Shown here in pieces: positions 19,017 to 29,689 of a stretch of DNA of 64,000 bases (position 1 is the first letter of the stretch; each line of letters opens with the position of its first letter). This stretch comes from Pleurostoma richardsiae. Taxonomy: Eukaryota; Ascomycota; Sordariomycetes; Calosphaeriales; Pleurostomataceae. Location: assembly GCA_030052745.1 (NCBI GenBank), contig JANBVO010000001.1, positions 868,001 to 932,000 of the forward strand. Reading direction: 5' to 3'. The position numbers were made by a program, and so were the translations under genes. The notes beneath the pieces were generated by a model. The model was given only the letters and a program-made list of their open reading frames with translations. It was not told the DNA's origin and did not search any database.

Positions 19017-20673
19017 ATGGCCCCTCACGCAGACTCGGACGTACAGAATGGGGGGTCGAGCGGATCGACGTTATCACAACCCCAAGAATTGTTCATCGGT
19101 GGGAAATACCGTTCGAGCTCTGACAATTCGACTTTTCCGGTGCGCAACCCTATGACGGGAAAGGTCCTCTACAACTGCGCATCGGCTACAAAAGACGACT
19201 ACTCGGCCGCGATCGAGGCAGCCCACGAGGCCTATCAGAAATGGTCCAAGACTAGCCCCTCGGCGAGGAGGCTAGTCTTCCTCAAGGCCGCCGACATCCT
19301 TGAAACATACCTAACTACAGACGGCCCTGAAGTGCTCTCGGCAGAAGTCTCAGCTACCAAAGCGTGGGTGAAGGTCAACATCCTGGCCACTGTGGGGATT
19401 CTTAGGGAAACGGCGGGGCTTGTTACTCACATCAAAGGAGAGATCGTGCCTGCTGATCGACCAGGCACCACAATTCTCGTAGAGAGACATGCTGTAGGCG
19501 TGGTTTTAGCCATCAGCCCCTGGAATGCACCGGTGAGAAACATCCTCCATGGCGAACTCAGTCATCGAAATGTGCTAATGCGAATCCCAGGTAAACCTGA
19601 CGGCGCGTGCTATCGCATGCCCCCTAGTCTGCGGAAACACCGTAGTCCTGAAGCCGTCTGAATTCAGCCCCAAGAGCCAGCACCTCGTCGTTCGGGCCCT
19701 GACCGCCGCGGGCCTCCCGGCCGGCTGCCTGAACTTCCTGCCGACGAGCCCGCAGCAGGCTCCGGCGGTGACGGAGCTGGCCGTGAAGCACCCCAAGGTC
19801 TTGCACGTCAACTTCACTGGTAGCGACCGTGTGGGCCGGATTATCGCAGGGTGGGCCGCGACGTGCGTGAAGCAGTGCGTGCTGGAGCTCGGCGGCAAGG
19901 CCCCCGTGCTCGTGCTGGAGGACGCGAACGTCGAGGACGCAGCCGAGGCTGTAATCTTTGGCGCGCTGTCCAACAGTGGACAGATCTGTATGTCAACCGA
20001 GCGCGTCTTCGTGCACAAGTCTATCGCCCCGGCATTCAGAAAGGCGCTGCTGGACCGCGTCGGGACGCTGAAGGTTGGTAACCACTTGGACGATGCGGAC
20101 GTCTCCATCTCAGGACTGTATACGCCTGAGTCCGCCACGAGAGTCTTGCAGCTTGTGAAGAGCGCTGTCGACGGCGGTGCGAAACTTCTGACGGGTGATC
20201 TCAAGATCAGCGGACCGAATAAGACAGTTATGGCGCCTCATATACTCGAGGGTGTTACCCCTAACATGGACGTCTTCCACAAGGAGTCATTCGGACCAAT
20301 CCTGTGTCTGGAAGAGTTCGACACCGATGAGGAAGCCATCGTCATGGCCAACAACAGCGAGTTCTCGCTAGCCGCCAGCGTCTTCAGTCGTGACGTGATG
20401 CGTGCTCTCGATGTAGCCCGACAGGTAAGGGCCGGTAGCTGCCACGTGAATGGCCCTACTGTCTACATTGAGGCCACCCTACCCAACGGAGGGACGGGTG
20501 GTAGCAGTGGATACGGCAGATTCGGTGGAATTGCCGGTGTTGAGGTTCGTACTCCCCAGTTGCTATTGCCGTGTAACTACGGCGCCTTTAAACGACGACT
20601 AACATTAGCACAGGAGTTTACCGAGCGGAAGATCATCAGTCTAGCCAAGCCTGGGATGAAGTATGCGTTCTGA
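19017..20673 (+). CDS. Aldehyde dehydrogenase, benzaldehyde/salicylaldehyde/vanillin type
   Basis: Exons 19017-19532, 19591-20544 and 20614-20673; introns 58 and 69 bp; 509 aa. Order of motifs: ISPWNAP, VLKPSEFSPKSQ (cofactor Lys), NFTGSDRVG (in place of the usual FTGS-x-x-x-G), the general base LELGGKAP and the nucleophile SNSGQICMSTERV. The sequence resembles the aromatic-aldehyde ALDH branch (salicylaldehyde and vanillin dehydrogenases). It would oxidise the aldehyde made by the divergent ThDP decarboxylase to benzoate or a ring-substituted benzoate with NAD(P)+ in the cytosol. The last intron separates only 20 codons (EFTERKIISLAKPGMKYAF), typical for fungal ALDHs. Confidence 0.9.
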
Positions 20674-20885
20674 AGATTTCTCCGGGTCTTCTAATGTTAG
20701 ACATGCACATAGTTCGTACACAAGCGTCTAGATCACGTATCTCTGGTCCCAACTAGCCCTGATTAAAGTAGATAAAGCAGGGCAGAAGAACCAATGGGTC
20801 CGCATCTAGAACCGAGTTAAAGCTTGTCTTGAGACATATGTAGTTTGATCCGACTCCTTTGTAACACCGCCACCATGATATCCAC

Positions 20886-21321
20886 TTAGCAGTTGTCGAC
20901 CGAGAAAGACAGCCACTTGTTCGCGTTGCTCACGCACTGCCCACTCCTCGCAGCAGTCGCATCATTGCTGCAGCTGGTGTCGCTGTACACCGTCACTATA
21001 AGCGAGACCCATCAGTATTCGGTTTCTCGCTATGTGTACTCAAGGATTCTCTAAGTGACTCACGGGTACAAGTCCCGCTGATTCCGCCAGCTGTCAGAGA
21101 CTCGACGGCTATATCACTGTTGAAAAGCTCAGAGAAGACGATGCAGCCGTCGGAGGGTAGTTGAGATTGCGTGATGGTCGATACGCCCTCGTTATCAGCA
21201 CTGCAGCCAGTCTCGCTGAAAGTCCGGAAGTCGACAAGGTGTGCGTCTTGGCTCGAAGGCTCGCCGCCGTTGAGACGCCCGCAGCGGCGAGAAAGGTGAG
21301 CGTAGCAGTGGTGAAATGCAT
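20886..21321 (-). pseudogene. Small secreted cysteine-rich protein gene, frame interrupted
   Basis: The start at 21321 codes a clear signal peptide (MHFTTATLTFLAAAGVSTAAS). Downstream, another frame carries a mature-type sequence with evenly spaced cysteines (VDFRTFSETGCS, PSDGCIVFSE, GTCT) and, after a normal 68-bp intron (20996-21063), YSDTSCSNDATA and LSFSVDNC up to a stop at 20886. Signal peptide and mature part are not in one frame and no sound intron joins them. It may be a pseudogene, an assembly error or an unseen splice. The mature part resembles fungal small secreted proteins of about 120 residues; the role is unknown. Confidence 0.5.
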
Positions 21322-22115
21322 CTTGATAATGATATCTATGCGACAGGACTGGGAATAATGATTGCGTTGAGATGCTGGATACGTTCGACAGGAGAATGAA
21401 GAGTGAATATGTTGTGAATGCTGTTGAGCATGAGGACCCAAATCCTTGAGAAGCACAACTCCTTTATACCCCTCGAAGTTACAGAAGTCTCATTGCCTAC
21501 ATGATGATGTCGCTGACTTGATCACTGGAGGATCTTCAAGGCCTGTAAGACGAAATACCAAAAATACTCACCGCAAGTCAGCGTTACCATGCGACCCCAA
21601 TCGTATTACTCGTGACCAGCCCACTAACCCTCAGATTCTCTGTCACCCTCCAGAAGAGAGGAGCAGCAACCCGCTCTACGAGCTGCCACTCGCCACACAT
21701 GCTGTGTGACCACAATTACGAACTCAATACGACAGTCATATTCTCCGCAAATTCGGCAGTCAGCCGGCTTTTGTACGGCCATATTCACCAGCGTTGGTCA
21801 GTCACTGCAAGGTCCCTTCTGGGGCTGAGGCTGACAGTATGCAGGACCGGGACGGACGGCGATCTCGAGCCAGGCACTCGACATGCACATTCGTATAACT
21901 CAATGTAGTCAGACTCCGGGACATTCTGAGACGGAAACCCTGTAACTTCTTAGGTAGTCAGCGCCAGTGTCTGCTTTCACTGCTTCTTCCTTATTATCGA
22001 TCCAGCTTTTCAACTGCTCTCCACAGGTAATCAATCAACATCAGCTCTTTGCTTATCCTTTTCTTTTATTCACAAAACAAAGGTATATTAACCCCGTCGT
22101 TAATCAGTTCGCGTC
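21322..22115. other. Intergenic, 0.8 kb
   Basis: Between the broken secreted-protein gene and the 3' end of the oxidoreductase. Short ORFs at 21446-21908 are chance frames. Nothing else seen. Confidence 0.45.
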
Positions 22116-23387
22116 CTAGAGCTTGGACTTCTCGATAGGTTGACCAGTTTCGTCGAAGTAAAGTTTCTTCCCGGTCGTAAGTGCCTCTTGCAGATAAGAA
22201 CCAATCTCGACAGCCCTCAGGGCGCCTCCAATACGTAGCGGCAGCTTCGTCCCATCCAGGGCGGCCGCGGTGAACTCATTCGCCTCCTGTATGGTTGATA
22301 TCCTGTTAGCAATGAGCAAGTCCCATTTGGGAATCACCCAGCAGGGGTGCTGGGACTGATGTGGCATACCGTGACGAAAGCATATTCAAATCTGCCGTAA
22401 TAATGGGGCGGTACCTCCCGCGTAATACCGGCAGACGAGTAGATGTTGACGAAGTTGGCCTGCGGGTTGCCATTCACGACGAGCTTGCCGCTGGTGCCAA
22501 TGATCTCAGTCGTGTCCTCTTGACCATGGGCCATCATACGTGAGTTGTAGAAATAGGCGATCTTGCCACCCCAAAACTCGACGATGCCGACCGCGTTATC
22601 GTAGTCATTGTGCTCACGGAGGGCCGGTTGTACTACTGCCACGCCCGAGGCCGCAACAGACTTGATGATAGAATCCTCGCCGAAGAACCATAGGGCTAGA
22701 TCAATATCGTGAACTGAGAACGAGACGCAAGTCAGCCTGGAATACGCGCGGAGGACAGTGTGTCGTGCACGAACCGCTCATATCCACGAAACAGCCACCA
22801 TTCAGGGCAGCATACTGGACAAAGAAGCCGCTGGGGTCATGCTTGTCGCATGTCTGCGATCGGAATATTGCAGGCCGGCCGATGACTCCCGCTTCCATCT
22901 TTTCGTGAGCATCCCTGTATGAAGAATCGAAGCGTCGTGAAAAGCCACACATCACCTTGAGATGAGGCTTTGCTCTTGCTGCGTTGACGACTTCTAGAGA
23001 CTGTTGTGACCGGTGTTACAAGCTGTAGACATATGTAAGAACAATGACGAGCTATTGTCTGACCTTTTCAATACTGAGTGATATTGGCTTCTCACACAGA
23101 ACGTGCAGATCCTTGGCGATGGCCGAAAGGGTCTCATCGGCATGCACTTTAGTCACTGTGGCGATGACGACAGCTTGCAAACCGGGGTAGTTGAGCATTT
23201 CTTCGTAGTCCGAGTACAGCTTGACGCCATATGGTTCTAAGTTAGCTTTGGCCCAGGCCATCTCGCCCTCATCGGGGGTGAAGGCGGCGACGAGCTCGGC
23301 CCGTGGCGTCCGATGGAGGAAGTTGACGGCATGTCGCTTGCCCATGCGGCCGAGGCCAGCTGCGGCAATCTTGAGCTTATGCACCAT
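22116..23387 (-). CDS. Gfo/Idh/MocA-family NAD(P)-dependent oxidoreductase
   Basis: Exons 23064-23387, 22775-23000, 22370-22713 and 22116-22286; introns 63, 61 and 83 bp; 354 aa. The N-terminal Rossmann motif is AAAGLGRMGKRHAVN. It is followed by LHVLCEKPISLSIEK, the EKP motif of the family (Lys is catalytic), and by VMCGFSRRFDSSY and SVHDIDLALWFFGED, where His-Asp side chains line the active site. The C-terminal domain is the usual alpha/beta sheet. Members act on inositol, sugars or dihydrodiols; inositol 2-dehydrogenase is the nearest impression. It is adjacent to the aromatic cluster but lacks the cluster motif upstream, so membership is doubtful. An inositol-transporter-like gene lies 18 kb to the right. 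Confidence 0.85.
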
Positions 23388-24523
23388 CTTGAACGTTCCG
23401 GATGATCTCGGCTAGGTTAGGGCTGACGGTGCTGAGCCGGGAAAGGGAGGCGCGGATGAAGAGGAGGAAGACGAGAGTGACGGATCCGAGGCTTTTGGTC
23501 CTGTACATGCGCTGAAATCCCGAGTGCTTGTGCAGACAAAACAGGTGTCAATGCAATTAGGAGAACCGGAAGGCCTTATATGAGTGCGAGCACTTCAGCT
23601 GATGAGGTGCCTTCTGTCGCCCCATCGTGGAGAATAGCAGGTCATGCAGCTGATGGCGTTGCGTATCCATCACCAGCACAGCACCGGCCGCAGCGGGTTT
23701 GCGGGTCGCTGCACGTAGGCTGCAGGATACAGGGACCGATAAAAGGCTCAAGAGACAGGTCATGGACGATCTTGGACTACCATGCTCCTAGACTGGCGAT
23801 GTAGTTCGGTGTAGGTCGATGTTGACATGTATGGATTGCCGCCGTGACCAATTTAGGAAGAATATGGCCGACGTGGCCGTCGTGTCTTATTGCCGAGTGT
23901 GTCCTCTTGGGTAAAAGATCCCCGAAGTGGACCTGAGCCCCCCACGCTTTCAATGTTTCCGCCTGTTCCCCTGTCGCTTGCCCGGAACGCCGTGATGTTG
24001 ACTCTCCCCGACAAGGCACTGCCCCGCGTTTCTCCGCAAGGCCGCACCTACAAGCAATGCGGGGTTGGGCGGCAGCACAAGCAGGACAAGGAGCTGGACT
24101 GCAGATGCACCTGGTTCTCAGATACATGCCAGGTCGTGTGGAGAAGGTATGGCAATATCGCGGCATCCTGAGTCGGGACCGAAGCAGCTGCCCAGTCACC
24201 CGCCTGTTGCGCTTGGAGCATTTTCATCACCTGGCTCGATTTTTGTTTCGCGTCTTGATCAGTTCCAGTTTACTTCAACTCTCTGTTTATTCTTTTGGCT
24301 GAGCGGCGGCCTAGCGGCTCTCAATTCTATTCCCAAGTCCTGGACTCTGAAGTCTTTCCTGATTGTGGCTTTAACTGGTGAACAGTATCTAGACAGTAGG
24401 GAATCCCTAGCTTGTGAGATAAGATTGTTATTACTCTGCTATTCATGAGTCTGATCTGATGTATGTTCCAGCTCTGATCACTCTTATTATTGTGCTCATG
24501 CTGACGTACAAACGCACCCTGCG
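23388..24523. other. Intergenic, 1.1 kb, no gene seen
   Basis: It holds the oxidoreductase promoter and short chance ORFs on both strands (23557-24448). No repeat or RNA gene was recognised. Confidence 0.45.
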
Positions 24524-24961
24524 TCACGCGCCTCCCATGATATCAGGCTGATTCCCCTCGAACCCCAGTAGCTTGCATTCCTTCAGTGCGTTCTTCATGT
24601 CTTCGTTCGACAGCGCTGTGGTGATGATGATATTGACAGCGTATTTGGTTACGTTGAGAGCATGAACCTTGCATTTGCCCGTCTTGAGGAGCTCGCCCAC
24701 CCGCACGAGATACTCGCTCACTTGTAGGAGTGAGGCGCCAGAAAACCCGAAGAACTGGTCGTCACGACCCGTGAGAGTCCGGTTATGCCAGTAGACGTCG
24801 ATGGCTGGTGGACCGCCAGTCACTAACTCTCCCGGTTCTAGCTGCTTAATCTCGCCCGTAGTGCGCTCGATATACTTGCCGTCGACAATGGGGGAACCGC
24901 TTTGCGTCCATGGCTGTGTAGGTGGAAGATTATTCACTATTTCTTGGAATTGTGCTTCCAT
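24524..24961 (-). CDS. Uncharacterised 145-aa protein
   Basis: Single exon from ATG at 24961. It has no signal peptide or membrane helix. The N-terminal half is polar with GKYIERTTGEIKQLEPGELV and IDVYWHNRTLTGRDDQFF. The C-terminal half alternates strand- and helix-like segments (KVHALNVTKYAVNIIITTAL, SNEDMKNALKECKLLGFEG). The composition and lack of gaps suggest a real small soluble protein. I do not recognise the family. It stands alone between two large gaps. Confidence 0.5.
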   Translation of the reverse strand: MEAQFQEIVNNLPPTQPWTQSGSPIVDGKYIERTTGEIKQLEPGELVTGGPPAIDVYWHNRTLTGRDDQFFGFSGASLLQVSEYLVRVGELLKTGKCKVHALNVTKYAVNIIITTALSNEDMKNALKECKLLGFEGNQPDIMGGA

Positions 24962-26229
24962 CGCGGTTGGTTTCCTAACCCACGGCCGGTTATGATTGGG
25001 TTATGTATGACGAGAAAGCATGAAAGTTATGAAGAGGTTCCGACCTTTGGGCAGTGCAGCGAAGATATCTAGAAGCTTTGGAGGAGATTGAGATTTTTGA
25101 CTTTGCGAAACGATCAGGGGTGCTTATTCTACTGTCTTGGAGGGCGGGTTGTGTCGGGTGGAAGGTCGTCTGTCCTTGCCGCCCTGGTCCGACCTTCAAG
25201 TTGTGGTACAGGATCCATGGATACGTTCGTAAGTATCATATGTAGGTACATAAGTATGATCTGATCTTCATCGACTCACTTTAAGCGGCATACAGTTGAG
25301 CTAACCGGACGAAATGGGCAGGCAGACACGCTGGACACATAGCCGCAGAAGCCGATTTCAGAGCGTAAATGCTCGCTCGTGCTCTACGACCTCTGTTTGT
25401 TGGGCTCGATGCCAAAAAAAAAACAGGTCCATATTGTGGCTTGAATCGGCCCTATTCCGAACCAACACATACTACCCACCTTAGGCAGTATCACTTTGGC
25501 AGGTGACACAGGCATGCTTGCTATCACTGTCTATTTCAACTACAGTATGGGAGTATACTAAACCTCGGTGGCTTGACTAACTGAACCCAAGGTAGCGAAG
25601 GGATGGGAGCATAGCACTCTTTCCCCCTTCCTACGTCAAATGTTCCCAGTCTACGTGGACAGCATCAGTACGCTGGACCCTTTCAATTAGCGATCTAATC
25701 ACCATAATACAAGACCGTGACTTTGATGTGAATGGGCGTCACGAGTTCTTGGAGCCCATGCTGGCTTGTTGGTCGCAAAAGATGGTATAGTGATGAACCT
25801 GCCATGATACAAGACTACTACTTTGATATGGATGAGCATCAGATGTGAAGGGGCTGTTGCAGCAGTTGGTTTGTTGGTTGTGAGAATGATATTCTTCGGC
25901 CCTCCCGGGCAACGCTTCGGCCACAGGCCTTCCCTGGAAAGGCAGGACAACACTCAAAGGGCAAGAGAAATGACGCGGCACTATGATGAGAGAGAGAAGG
26001 ACTGTGCCAGGGGATGAATGGATGAATCATCATGTTAGAGATGTCTAAAAAAAGCATATAAACCGCTCTCAACGAGTACCTGTAGGCGTACTATACCATC
26101 TGAAATTTGAGCATTTCCTTAATCACCTTTTCACCTCCGGAGAGCCTCGAGCAGTTGTAAACAAAGCAATACCAGGATCATGAAGGTAGACACATATTTG
26201 GTACCTTTCTAGGAGATTTCAGCTAACTA
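24962..26229. other. Intergenic, 1.3 kb, with a degenerate 100-bp duplication
   Basis: No gene supported. It contains the tandem duplication at 25703-25890 and a run of ten A at 25411-25421. Confidence 0.45.
25703..25890. repeat. Degenerate tandem duplication, period 100 bp
   Basis: Copy A starts CATAATACAAGACCG at 25703 and copy B CATGATACAAGACTA at 25803. Both continue with ACTTTGATRTG-AATGRGC-like sequence and, about 70 bp in, GGYTTGTTGGTYG. Several differences between the copies are transitions. Confidence 0.6.
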
Positions 26230-26783
26230 ATGGAGTGTTTCCAGATCTCAGCTTCCGCATTGATCCTCGCTCTAAGCGCCGGGTGTGCTCTTGCAGCACC
26301 AGCTAGTCTCCACCGACGTCCCCGAACCCCGCCTATCAGGCCAGGCGTGACATATTCTACTTGAATTGTACTCATCCGGATCTCACCAGGCTCTGCGTGC
26401 ACACTTATTCCACGTACTGTGACGCCAGTGGTGGTATGCAGAGTAGCAACTACGCGCTTTGTCGCCCTGCTTGCGATTGCTATTTTGCTGGGCCTTGCCA
26501 CCCGTACTGTGGCGAGGAGTCTGCCACAGCTTCAGCTGGAGATGTAGCTAAGGCGGAGCATGATGACGAAGGAGAGGTCAAGGACACCAACTTTGACAAG
26601 ATTGAGGAGCGCTGATGAGTGCAGCTCACTAGCAGACCCAGAAACGGTGGGCCTGAACAGGTGTGCCGAGACGGACTTAGAACGGTGCGAGTCTAGACAC
26701 GGTACATTCTGGCTTCCCAACTGTAACTGCTGTTTGCTGTACATCGGCGCGTCGTTCGAAGACCAGGCGACATGCTCATAACT
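26230..26783 (+). pseudogene. Small secreted cysteine-rich protein remnants
   Basis: ATG at 26230 opens a clean signal peptide (MECFQISASALILALSAG, then CALAAPASL). A second frame (26361-26615) has a cysteine-dense segment: LNCTHPDLTRLC, STYCDASG, ALCRPACDCYF and GPCHPYCG, followed by an acidic tail. A third frame reaching 26781 has a related pattern, NRCAETDLERC and PNCNCC. The pieces do not share one frame and no convincing intron joins them. The likely origin is a secreted, disulfide-rich small protein, now interrupted or with unrecognised splicing. Function unknown. Confidence 0.4.
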
Positions 26784-27514
26784 TGTGACGAGTCAACCAA
26801 ACGCATCAAACAGGCTTAGCCATTGTTCCATTATCCCCCTTCGTGATGTATACCAGAGCCCACGAAGTGACCGAGGAACTCCCATTTCCCATGACCCGAG
26901 AAGCAATCCTTCAGAAATGCATGAGAAGGCAAGAACAAGTCACAACACACAGGTCATTGGTTTGAGTATCTGTACATGGGGTCGCCGGCTGCATGTAAGA
27001 GTTCATCAAATCACTTACATTTCGTGCTTGATAACATATGTAAAGCGTTTACACACGCTGATGAATAGGTGAATATTTTAACTACACATAAGAACCGACA
27101 GACACAGGATCATACAAGTACTTTGAGCCAGATGCAAGTACGTGGTTTGATCAGGTTGGTGACTAAGAAAGGCGCACAAAGTGTGTGAGATACATAGGAA
27201 TCTGCGATGTGGTGAAGAGTAGACACATTGGCAAAGACTTTACCGCAAGTTAGGCCGCCAGCTTACCGTACTTACTGTCCTCCAGCACCTAAAGTCATGA
27301 CAATGTATGGAGACACGATCTATAGGGGAACAACAGTTTTATATAACGCGATAATAGGTATATATCACCGAGAGAGAAGGGTCCAATCGTAATTTAAGGT
27401 AGAGGTAGCCATCTGCATCATCAGGGTGAGAGGGGGCACCGAAAAGCCAAGCAAAGAGCGTGGTGAGAAAGAATAACCAGTCATAGAGAGTCACTCCACT
27501 ACCGCACATCATCG
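26784..27514. other. Intergenic, 0.7 kb
   Basis: Contains the P450 3' flank; no gene, repeat or RNA recognised. Confidence 0.45.
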
Positions 27515-29172
27515 TCAGATCTCTGCAGTATGCTCTACCTTCTCTCGCTGCCGCCGCCAGGCCTTAACCGGCATCGACCCAAGAATCCAGTTCATCGTCT
27601 CCTCGCGCTGCAGCTCGAAGCCCTGGGGCAGGGCGAACTCGTAACGGTGTAGCAGCGATGCGATAAGCACCGTCTGCTCGAGATACGAGATGTTTCGCCC
27701 AATGCAACCGCGTGCACCGGCCGAGAACGCCAAGAAGTACGACTGCAGCTGCTTCCCTTTGTCACCTAGCCACCGCTCGGGGATGTATCGGTCCGCCATC
27801 GGGAACACGGACTCGTCGCGGTGGGCCACCAGTGCTGAGATGCTAATATTTGTGTTGCCTGGCACCCACTCGCCCATGATCGACTGGCCCTCGGGTGGAG
27901 TCTTGCGCGGCAGGCCGTGCGGTGTTGGCGGGAACAGGCGCAGCGACTCGTCGAGACAGGCTCGTAGGTAGGGCAGATGCTTGACCTTGTCGTAGGGCGC
28001 GACCACCTCCTCTGGATCCAGGACGCCGTCGATCTCGTCGCGCAGGCGGCGAAGCGCTGTCGGGTTGCGGAGTAATTGGTACATGACATTCGTCACGGCG
28101 ATGGCTGTAGTCACACTCCCGGCGTTCATCATGATGTTGACCTCGGCGACGATCTCGCCCCACTCGAGGTTGTTGGGCATGCCGTTCTTGTCCTCCATCA
28201 GTGCCTGAAAGAAGTCGTCCAGCTTCTCGCCTGCGCGGTAGCGCTGCAGCCTCTGCGCGGCCCGCCGAAGCACGATTAGGTCCCAGGCCCGGCTCTGCTG
28301 TGTCATGCGCCTGTAGTACGGGATGATGTTGACCAACTTGTCCAGGAGCTTGTAGTGCGAGTAGGACCATACCAGATGCGACTGCTTGCGCGCATTCGGA
28401 TATAGGGCGTCGCGCAGGTTCACCTCGAACAAGGAACCGTCCGTCCTCTGGGCCACCACGCGGTCGTGGCCCTGGTCCAGGAAGCCGAGGCGCTCTGACA
28501 CTCCGATGTCCGCGATGGCGTCAAGGGTGAAGAAGTTGGTCCAGCCTCGGAAGTCGATTGTTAGGTCGCTAGGATCGATACCTGACAGGCCTCCAGGGTT
28601 AGGCGGAGCCGTGCAACGCTGATCGAACTGGGCAACCAGCCGCTGGACCTTGTCGGCGACTTTGTATTCCCACCCCTCGAGGTTCTTCAGGGCGTATGCC
28701 GAGGACAAGACCTTCCGCTTCCTAGCGTGGTCCTCTTTGTCGACCACGTCCGCGAGGTGGAAATGCGTAGACGCGGTCAGCACGTACGACTCATCCTTAG
28801 TGCATGGCGTGCCGTGGCCGTAGATATCCTTAATAGCGCGGACGCTGCCAAATGATAACGTATTGGGACCGGTCCTGAGGATGGACTTCTCCTTATGAAG
28901 CTTCGCGAGATATGATGATCGGGCTCCCTTACGGGCCAGCAGCATAAATGGAACGTTTGACATGCCCGAGAAGAGGCTCATGTTAGAGAACTTGCGAAGA
29001 CCTGGTTGTGATGTTAACAGTTGTGCAATTGCCTGGAGGGGTCATCACCATGGCAGTTCTTACCTTTGGCGTCCCAAATGTACACGATGAATGGATAGAT
29101 GAGGAAGTAAACAATCAAAGCCGCAACCACTGCTACGGCGTACGGCGCCGATCCGAGCCAGGTGACGGCCAT
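27515..29172 (-). CDS. Cytochrome P450 monooxygenase (microsomal, class II)
   Basis: Exons 29064-29172 and 27515-29001, intron 62 bp, 531 aa. The first exon codes the ER anchor (ALIVYFLIYPFIVYIW). Motifs follow in order: DHARKRKVLSSAYALKNL (C-helix WxxxR region equivalent), I-helix MMNAGSVTTAIAV (in place of AGxDTT), ExxR in DESLRLFPP, RYIPERW and the heme loop FSAGARGCIGR with the ligand Cys. The look is that of the fungal benzoate-4-monooxygenase-like / CYP53-neighbour group, but identity to true CYP53 cannot be judged by eye. In context it could hydroxylate benzoate or another product of the aromatic cluster, with electrons from the reductase at 36482-38709 (inference). Confidence 0.87.
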
Positions 29173-29589
29173 GGCGCGCGAGAATATGGGAACAGTGCAG
29201 AGATACGAAGCGGAGATTCAGGACAAGATACAGTTGAATGATCAGAAGATAAGTATAAAGCGTCACTAATGGTATTCTTTAAGGACAGTACGAGCAACGG
29301 TCTCGTACCTGTGATATGGACGGACAAGGAGAGTTAATGATTTAACAGCCATGGCGACTCTATCCGAGCTCTAATAGTCAACAGCGTCGCCCAAGATCTA
29401 AATCTACGAAACAAGTCGTACAAAAGAGGAAACTGGCTAGGTCTCCTAGCCTGTCACCCATGGGGAAGCAAAGAAAAGGAATCCAAGCCCGTCCGAGGTA
29501 GTGATTACCGAGCTGTAGGTGATAAAGCGCCACCTTGTGTGGGGTACCGGGGCCTACGGTCTGCGGAGGAGAAGGCGATCAAAGAAGCT
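29173..29589. promoter_or_regulatory. P450 promoter region
   Basis: 417 bp between the P450 start and the transposon left end. No copy of the cluster motif was found. The transposon insertion may have cut off more distant promoter sequence. Confidence 0.4.
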
Positions 29590-29591
29590 TA

Positions 29592-29689
29592 CTGTCTATT
29601 GCAAGCTCGTGTTCGCCCCCCACTTTTTTCATCTCCCCGCACATATCCTAATTCCTCATATCGCCAAAATCGCGATATTTTGGACTTCC
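29592..29689 (+). repeat. Left terminal inverted repeat of the transposon (98 bp)
   Basis: Matches the reverse complement of 33537-33634 at all but two positions. Both differences are CpA in the right copy and TpA in the left copy. Confidence 0.9.

Noticed and set aside
27515-29172. Firm assignment of the P450 to CYP53 (benzoate 4-hydroxylase)
   Set aside because: The C-helix and N-terminal regions differ from the CYP53 sequences I remember; only a general resemblance is safe.
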